From assembly GCA_030323885.1 (NCBI GenBank), contig CM059194.1, positions 30,235,367 to 30,299,366 of the forward strand: a DNA stretch of 64,000 nt. Direction: 5' to 3'. Shown piece by piece: positions 57,753 to 64,000 of the stretch. How positions within the stretch are numbered: position 1 is the first letter of the stretch; the number at the start of each line of letters is the position of its first letter. The notes under the pieces are model-generated. The model searched no databases and had not been told where the DNA came from. It worked only from the letters and a program-made list of their open reading frames with translations. Position numbers and translations under genes: made by a program. Source of the stretch: Branchipolynoe longqiensis. Its lineage: Eukaryota > Annelida > Polychaeta > Phyllodocida > Polynoidae.

Positions 57753-58734
57753 TAGGAACATTTGATTCCGTTCATGACCTTGCTACAATGCTAGTCTTGC
57801 CTCTATGACAACCATATCAAATGTCTATAAATAACACCAACTAATCAGAATTCGATAAACTCTTGGATATATATGTGAAATTTAAGCTCAAGGTTCAGAG
57901 TTCCCATCACAATTTATGTATCTGAAGCTGGTACGTCTGTCAGAATGGTGAGGGGTGGGGGGAGGAGGAGGAGGTAGCTGGTGGATTTATGATAATGACT
58001 TGGCAGTTAACTGTCAGGTCCATTAGAAATGGCTGGTTGCTGGCAGGCTGGGTACTCTGGTACTGCTGGTATTGACTGAGGGTGAGCTGCTCGGGACCAG
58101 CTGATACTTATGTGGGATCTGGTGCTGAGCTAAGTGAGGAGTATCTCATGTCAGTGCATGTGTGTGTGTGTGGACGTGTGTCCGGGTGGTGTAGGCGAGG
58201 TACACGGCACTTAAAAATCCGATGCCCTCATTTTTGCAAGAACATAAACATTACAAATTTTGCTTAGAAAATTTGATTCCATAGAGCATGTGTTTCTTTT
58301 GTTTAAAAGAAAATAAGTCCGACTTTTGTCTCTAGTTAAATACACATGCATCTTATATTTCACTACTTCATAAATAACAGTTCATACGAAGAACTCGATT
58401 GCACCCCCTCCTGTAATTCGGTAATTCTATTCTTTTGAGGTCAGTTCTGTTGTCATATGATACATATCTGACCATTTCAGATTTTGTGTGTGTAAATTTC
58501 AAATTAGGCATATAAATGTGATTAACATAACTGATTAACAGAATAAATATCATTAACGTTTTGCCATCAATATGACCTTTGCTGCTGACAAGGCATTACA
58601 CCATCAGTATTCAAACAAACAAAAAATCAATCAATCAATCATACATAACAAGACAAACTCACTCAGATGGTACAATACACAACAACTTTCCAGCCGTTCA
58701 GACCTAAAAATCTGATATTAGACTATATATATAC
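57753..58734. other. Intergenic sequence
   Basis: Includes ggaggaggagg at 57961 and short GT and (ATCA)n runs (about 58155, 58625). No gene recognised. Confidence 0.45.
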
Positions 58735-58832
58735 ACATCATCATCATCATCACGCTGTCGGTCGCGATGCGACAAAGACTGCTTTCATTACTTGACTGCC
58801 GCTCTCCATTTAGCTCTCTGCTGTGAGAGTGA
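58735..58832 (-). mobile_element. RTE-like LINE 3'-end fragment
   Basis: catcatcatcatcatcacgc and then gatgcgacaaagactgcttt through agctctctgctgtgagagtg match 51340-51430 (minus-strand end QQRAKWRAAVK). It then runs directly into the G-rich minisatellite. Confidence 0.82.
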
Positions 58833-58834
58833 TG

Positions 58835-59290
58835 TTGGTGGAGTGTGGAGTGGAGGAGGGTGGGATGGAGGTAGGCTGAGGCAGGCAAAGACTGGGGGGA
58901 GGCTGAGGTGGGGGTGGATGGGGTGGGGGTGGACTGAGGCTGAAGTTGAGGTGGGCTCAGGCTGGAGTAGAGATGCGCTGTGACTTGGGTGGCTGGGGAG
59001 GGGAGGTAGGCTGAGGCAGGCACAGACTGGGGTGAGGCTGAGGTGGGGGTGGATGGGGTGGGGGTGGACTGACGCTGAGGTTGAGGTGGGCTCAGGCTGG
59101 AGTAGAGATGCGCTGTGACTTGGGTGGCTGGGGAGGAGCTGGGCTGGGTCTGCGGATGGGGTGAGGCTGGTTTGGGGTTTAACTGGGGCTGTAGTGGGGC
59201 TGGGGTAGGAGGCTAACTCTGTGAGTGAGGAGGGTTTTGGGGAGTGGAATGGGGTGGACTGCTGTGGCGGGGCTGGGGTGGGGGTAACAC
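58835..59290. repeat. About 135-bp G-rich repeat, 2-3 copies
   Basis: gtaggctgaggcaggca begins at 58871 and 59006, and both are followed by gggggtggatggggtggggg and gtagagatgcgctgtgactt. Confidence 0.85.
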
Positions 59291-60540
59291 TAGGCTGGAG
59301 TGAGCAAGGGTTGGGGAGAAGAGTGGTGTGAAATATGGTGGCTGTGAGCAGGGGTTGGGGAGTAGAGTGGTGTGGAATATGGTGGCTGTGAGCAGGGGTT
59401 GGGGAGTAGAGTGGTGTGGAATATGGTGGCTGTGAGCAGGGGTTGGGGAGTGGAGTGGTGTGGAATATGGTGGCTGTGAGCTGTGGTTGGGGAGTGGAGT
59501 GGTGTGGAATATGGTGGCTGAGCAGGGGTTGGGGAGTAAGTGGTGAATAGGTGGCTGTGAGCAGGTTGGGGAGTGAGTGGGGGAATATGGTGGCTGTGAG
59601 CAGGGGTTGGGGAGTAGAGTGGTGTGGAATATGGTGGCTGTGAGCAGGGGTTGGGGAGTAGAGTGGGGTGGAATATGGTGGCTGTGAGCAGGGGTTGGGG
59701 AGTAGAGTGGTGTGGAATATGGTGGCTGTGAGCTGTGGTTGGGGAGTAGAGTGGTGTGGAATATGGTGGCTGTGAGCAGGGCTTGGGGAGTAGAGTGGTG
59801 TGGAATATGGTGGCTGTGAGCAGGGGTTGGGGAGTAGAGTGGTGTGGAATATGGTGGCTGTGAGCAGGGGTTGGGGAGTAGAGTGGTGTGGAATATGGTG
59901 GCTGTGAGCAGGGGTTGGGGAGTAGAGTGGTGTGGAATATGGTGGCTGTGAGCAGGGGTTGGGGAGTAGAGTGGTGTGAAATACGGTGGCTGTGAGCAGG
60001 GGTTGGGGAGTAGAGTGGGGTGGAATATGGTGGCTGTGAGCAGGGGTTGGGGAGTAGAGTGGTGTGGAATATGGTGGCTGTGAGCAGGGGTTGGGGAGTA
60101 GAGTGGTGTGGAATATGGTGGCTGTGAGCAGGGCTTGGGGAGTAGAGTGGTGTGGAATATGGTGGCTGTGAGCAGGGGTTGGGGAGTAGAGTGGTGTGGA
60201 ATATGGTGGCTGTGAGCAGGGGTTGGGGAGTAGAGTTGGATGGAATATGGTGGCTGTGAGCAGGGGTTGGGGGGTAGAGTGGTGTGGAATATGGTGGCTG
60301 TGAGCACGGTTGGGGAGTAGAGTGGTGTGGAATATGGTGGCTGTGAGCAGGGGTTGGGGAGTAGAGTGGTGTGGAATATGGTGGCTGTGAGCAGGGGTTG
60401 GGGAGTAGAGTGATATGGAATATGGAGGCTGTGAGCAGGGGCTGGGGAGTAGAGTGGTGTGGAATATGGTGGCTGTGAGCAAGGGTTGGGGAGTAGAGTT
60501 GGATGGAATATGGTGGCTGTGAGCAGGGGTTGGTGTGAGG
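59290..60540. repeat. 44-bp minisatellite, about 28 copies
   Basis: The unit ggggttggggagtagagtgg plus tgtggaatatggtggctgtg plus agca repeats with a 44-bp period (for example 59351 and 59395). Minus-strand open frames of 364-564 residues arise because the unit has no minus stop in any frame and rotates frame each copy. Confidence 0.95.
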
Positions 60541-60589
60541 GATATACATGGAGTTGAGCCTCATTAACACTTACATTAACAGCTCCCTA

Positions 60590-60625
60590 CATCTCTCTCT
60601 CTCCCCCCTCTCTCTCTCGCACTCC
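60590..60625. repeat. CT-rich simple repeat
   Basis: tctctctctctcccccctctctctctc-type tract. Confidence 0.85.
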
Positions 60626-60666
60626 TTCCTTCTGACACTTTGACACTCTTCCACCCTGACACTGAA

Positions 60667-61231
60667 GGGCCATTCACACTGGCGAGTTAAGTCGCCTCAA
60701 CTAGTTCGCTTCCTTTAGTTCGCCTCACATTGGTCGCGTGGACGTGATGTTGGGGCAACTTAAGCCTGAGTTGCCTCATCTAGTTCGCTTCATCTAAACC
60801 ACCTCTCGAGGTAGATTAGATGAACCGAACTAACTTAAATTGGCCCACCTAGCTTGTGTGGACGATAGCGGTTTACTTGAAGCAGATTAAGCATGTCACA
60901 TTATATAATATAATTTGGTCTATGAACCGGCTAGAGGTGCACAGATATTTTTTTCATCATTTATTTTTAGGGTTTCACTGCCCAGCAGAACTCTTGACCG
61001 TTCCAAAACAATACGATTCAGTCTATACATATCTAGGTCGAACCCACACTCTCTCGTGGTGACGTCGATGAACCGAAAATGGCGCTGGTTAGTATGGACT
61101 TGCTCATGCGCAGAGATCGATTTCCGCCTTAAACTGTCCCAAGTACTGCTTGTGTGGACAGCATGCCTAGTTCGCCTCCTCTAGTTCGCATCATCTAGTT
61201 CGGCCTAAAGTTGTGCTGTGTGAACGAGGCT
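60667..61231. mobile_element. TIR element (GGGCCATTCACACTGG ends)
   Basis: The left GGGCCATTCACACTGG is mirrored by the right (reverse complement AGCCTCGTTCACACAGC). tagttcgcctc words repeat in both halves. A hairpin cttcatctaaaccacctc / gaggtagattagatgaac at 60789-60826 is shared with the element at 11678. No transposase. Confidence 0.75.
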
Positions 61232-61289
61232 AATGACACTGACACTCTTGCACTCTGAAACTGACACTATGTCACCTGACACTATGACA

Positions 61290-61350
61290 CTCTGACACCC
61301 CAGTCCTGATATGACCTGGTTGTTGCTTGGATGTAAAACCCACAAACAAC
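61290..61350 (+). repeat. tRNA-SINE tail fragment
   Basis: cagtcctgatatgacctggt and gcttggatgtaaaacc match the SINE tail. Confidence 0.6.
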
Positions 61351-61373
61351 TCTGACCCTTTGACAAGCTGACC

Positions 61374-61436
61374 CTCACTCACTCACTCACTCACTCACTC
61401 ACTCACCCACTCACTCACTCACTCACTCACTCACAC
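61374..61436. repeat. (CACT)n microsatellite
   Basis: About 15 copies of tcac/actc with one change. Confidence 0.95.
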
Positions 61437-61653
61437 CATATTTGGTATCGCTGAGCTAATGTTATATAATATGATATATTATATGTATATGTATATGAGA
61501 GCTGGGAGACCGTTGGAGTCGCTCCTCAGGAAAGGGGAAGCAGAGAGTGCCCGGGTGTTGAGAATAAGCGGTGTTGGGAAGCGAGAGGTGCCCCGAAGGA
61601 GCACTGAAAACATTGCGATTCTTTATTTATATTCACATAATAAATTATATAGC

Positions 61654-61684
<31 letters not shown>

Positions 61685-62760
61685 TATATAAATTACATGC
61701 ATTTGCAAATGGCGTGACTGTGTAATGAATGCAGTGATGCATCAATGGATTAAGGACTGCACGTGTATTTACGTGTCAGAGGATAGCTGTAGTTTTCCCA
61801 CAGGAGGTCAGGGGATGAGGTCTCATATAATCAGAGAAGGTTCCTACAGTAGGGCCTCTATTAGTGTGTGTGTGAGTGTGTGGGTGTGTGAGCATGTGGG
61901 TGTGTGCGTGTGTGAGCGTGTGGGTGTGTGGGCGTGTAAGTGAGGGATAGGGTTGCATGGGGAGTTTTGTTTTGTGTGCCATCAGGTTCCGCACCACACT
62001 TAGCAGATTCACACCTCTCGTACGCGGTGCCATGTCACGTGACCAAGCTGTAGTGCAGGCCTGTCGATGGTAAAACAAAAAGAAAATAATTACCAGGAAA
62101 AGAAATTCACGAGACATGTTATTTATCGGTGGTGGGGCTTAGTCCTAACCACCCATCCCCTTGTAGCATGTGTGACCACCAGCCCAATCCAAGTTAGTTG
62201 AGGCAGAATCCACATAAATAAGAGTGACATTTTGTTGGATGAAATAGTAATAAAATATAGTAAGAGGAGGGTGAGAGAATGAGATGTGATTATGTGAGTG
62301 TACCAACATGATACAAAACTCACTAAACAGTATGTAATGGCTAGCAGAGGTAATATCCCTATATGTTGGGTAGAATGCTATGATGAATTGTTAGTAAGCT
62401 GTCAACAATACATTCACTGAGCCTGCCTTCCAAAAGGGAATGCGACTGTTAATTATTGTGAGAATGGTTCCATAGAGAGGAAGTTACTTTGCATTCTGGG
62501 TAAAGCTTGTTGCCAGGGGAGTGGAGAGTAGTCATGGTATATTAGGCGACCACACACTCACCTGGGCATGCATTCAAACGCTCAGGCAAGCAGGCACACA
62601 CACAGGAGGAGGAGGAGGAGAGTTGAGTAGCATTGCATTGTACCAGTTATTGTCAGAAAATACACACCAGCACACTGTCAGTTGTGTTGTGTTTCACTAC
62701 TCTACAACCACAGAGGACCGGGCTCACTACACAGTAGGACGCACACAGTAGATATTACAA
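61437..62760. other. Intergenic sequence with simple repeats
   Basis: AT tracts at 61648-61690, GT/GTGA tracts at 61863-61945 and a (GGA)n run at 62603-62620. No gene recognised. Confidence 0.5.
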
Positions 62761-62850
62761 ATTGCTAAGTCATCGGTTTAACTCGACTAGGGTTCGAACC
62801 CATGGGTTCGAATCCAACGATCTCCCAAAACGGGAGACGGGTGCTAAACT
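62761..62850 (-). repeat. tRNA-SINE head fragment
   Basis: aagtcatcggtttaactcga and gggttcgaacccatgggttc match the SINE head in minus orientation. Confidence 0.6.
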
Positions 62851-62974
62851 CATGCCTTTCCTACAGCATCTCCTGGTCATGTCTGAGGACTGTGGAGGTG
62901 AACCTTTTGTTATGTCTGAGTGGGGGCGACTAAATTCTTCTTCTGACAATTCTCCGTAAAAATCAGTATTACTT

Positions 62975-63060
62975 TATGAGTTGAGACTGACGGATCTGTT
63001 CTGAGAGTATCGCTTCCTTATCAAATGACCGTCACCAATCAGATTGTGAACTCATTCGGC
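62975..63060 (-). repeat. Uninterrupted relative of the 47640-48085 repeat
   Basis: On the minus strand ttcacaatctgattggtgac is followed, without any TIR element, by gatactctcagaacagatcc and gtcagtctcaac. These sequences flank the element at 47688 on its left and right. Confidence 0.75.
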
Positions 63061-63319
63061 CATCCCGTCTGGTCTTGCGCTGCAGGTTTGCACGGTGATG
63101 ACACCCTGGAGTATGTAGGTTGAGGGGCAGAGGGGTGTGTGTCTAAGCATCCCAGTTGCGTCTAGTTGGACGCCGCGTCGCGGGAGGAGGGGGACATGCA
63201 GTGCGTGTTGTCTCAACCCGGGAAATGGCGTCCGGGACGGATCAATGGGATAAAGTCAATAGGTGCTGCCGGAGGGAGGGAGGAGGAGAGGGGGCAGAAG
63301 GAGAAGGGGGAGGTAGAGG
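63061..63319. other. Intergenic sequence
   Basis: Short stretch before the G-rich minisatellite. The frame at 63156-63344 is not credible. Confidence 0.4.
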
Positions 63320-64000
63320 GGGGAGGAAAGGGTGGTGGTACTGAGGAATGGTGGAGGGTACAAGGGGGAGGGGGTACTGGAAGGGTTGGTGAGGGTACAC
63401 AGGGGGAGGGGTACTGGAGGGTTGGTGGAGGGTACAGGGGGAGGGGTACTGGAGGAGTGGTGGAGGGTACAAAGGGAGGGGTTCTGGAGGAGTGGTGGAG
63501 GGTACAAGGGGAGGGGTACTGGAGGGTTGGAGAGGACAATGGGGGAGGGGTACTGAGGAGTGGTGGAGGGTACAGGGGAGGGTACTGGAGGAGTGGTGGA
63601 GGGTACAAAGGGAGGGGTACTGGAGGAGTGGTGCGAGATAGACGTAGTGAGGGTGTCGGAATGGTACACACAAGGGAGAGGGTAGGGGGAGTGGTGGAGG
63701 GTACAAGGGAGGGGGTACTGGAGGAGTGGTGAGGGTACAAGGGGAGGGGTACTGGAGGGTTGGTGGAGGGTACAAGGGGAGAGGGGTACTGGAGGAGTGG
63801 TGAGGGTACAATGGGAGGGGTACTGGAGGAAGTGGTGGAGGGTACAAAGGGGAGGGTACTGGAGGAGTGGTGGAGGGTACAGGGGGACGGGTAACTGGAG
63901 GGTTGGTGGAGGGACAACGGGGAGGGGTTCTGGAGAGTGTGGAGGGTACAAGGGGAGGGGTACTGGAGGAGTGGTGGAGGGTACAAGGGGAGGGGTACTG
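63320..64000. repeat. About 36-bp G-rich minisatellite
   Basis: The unit ggggtactggaggagtggtg plus gagggtacaagggga repeats with small indels to the right edge. A single similar stretch (agggtactggaggagcggtg) lies at about 47480. Frames on either strand are artefacts. Confidence 0.92.

Noticed and set aside
58788..60570. Minus-strand frames of 364-564 residues (SPTPAHSHH repeats)
   Set aside because: The 44-bp minisatellite is open in all minus frames; the only real protein match is the short RTE end.
63166..63986. Frames of 188-257 residues, Gly/Val-rich or Pro/Tyr-rich
   Set aside because: They are produced by the 36-bp minisatellite on both strands.

Overview
The window is animal nuclear DNA, most likely from a marine invertebrate. 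Genes have small exons with GT-AG introns of 2-14 kb. Repeats include tRNA-headed SINEs, I/Nimb-like, RTE-like and CR1/L2-like LINE remains, many short terminal-inverted-repeat (TIR) elements and very large minisatellite arrays. I cannot name the species. All family names come from motif recognition, since no search was possible.

Only one host gene can be supported. It is the 3' half of a plus-strand VAT1L-type gene (synaptic vesicle membrane protein VAT-1 homolog-like, a zinc-independent member of the MDR oxidoreductase superfamily). Its exons are 380-483, 6593-6648, 20472-20666, 23131-23214 (open through the donor to a stop at 23271) and a probable last exon at 28273/28276-28344. The splice phases agree (1, 0, 0, 0) and the joined peptide follows the VAT1L order to the C terminus. 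A second, diverged exon that also starts with the WWQVDKIS block lies at 11018-11144. It breaks phase and is either an alternative or poison exon or a decaying duplicate. The 5' exons lie left of the window.

The introns are packed with nonautonomous DNA transposons. Several TIRs share a loose outer word (GGGCC followed by a TTCACAC- or TTTACAC-like block). Three elements (11678, 18064, 21200) share an interior but have different ends. One TIR element (1610-3775) contains a 1.6 kb foldback of TGTGTCTC-type satellite that its relative at 27336-27931 lacks.

The right half (28.6-64 kb) shows no convincing host exon. It holds a 5'-truncated, multiply broken I/Nimb-like LINE (about 34438-38580) joined directly to a 6.4 kb foldback array of 12-bp units, and then a G-rich higher-order array that ends in a 497-base assembly gap. 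Beyond that are tRNA-derived SINEs, two related elements with TTAA flanks (one carrying a CR1/L2-like LINE 3' end, the other with a relative of its empty site at about 62975-63060), RTE-like LINE 3' ends with ATC-type tails beside large ACC/ATC arrays, and C- or G-rich minisatellites, including a 44-bp array at 59290-60540 and a roughly 36-bp array that runs off the right edge. The long open reading frames over these arrays are low-complexity artefacts.
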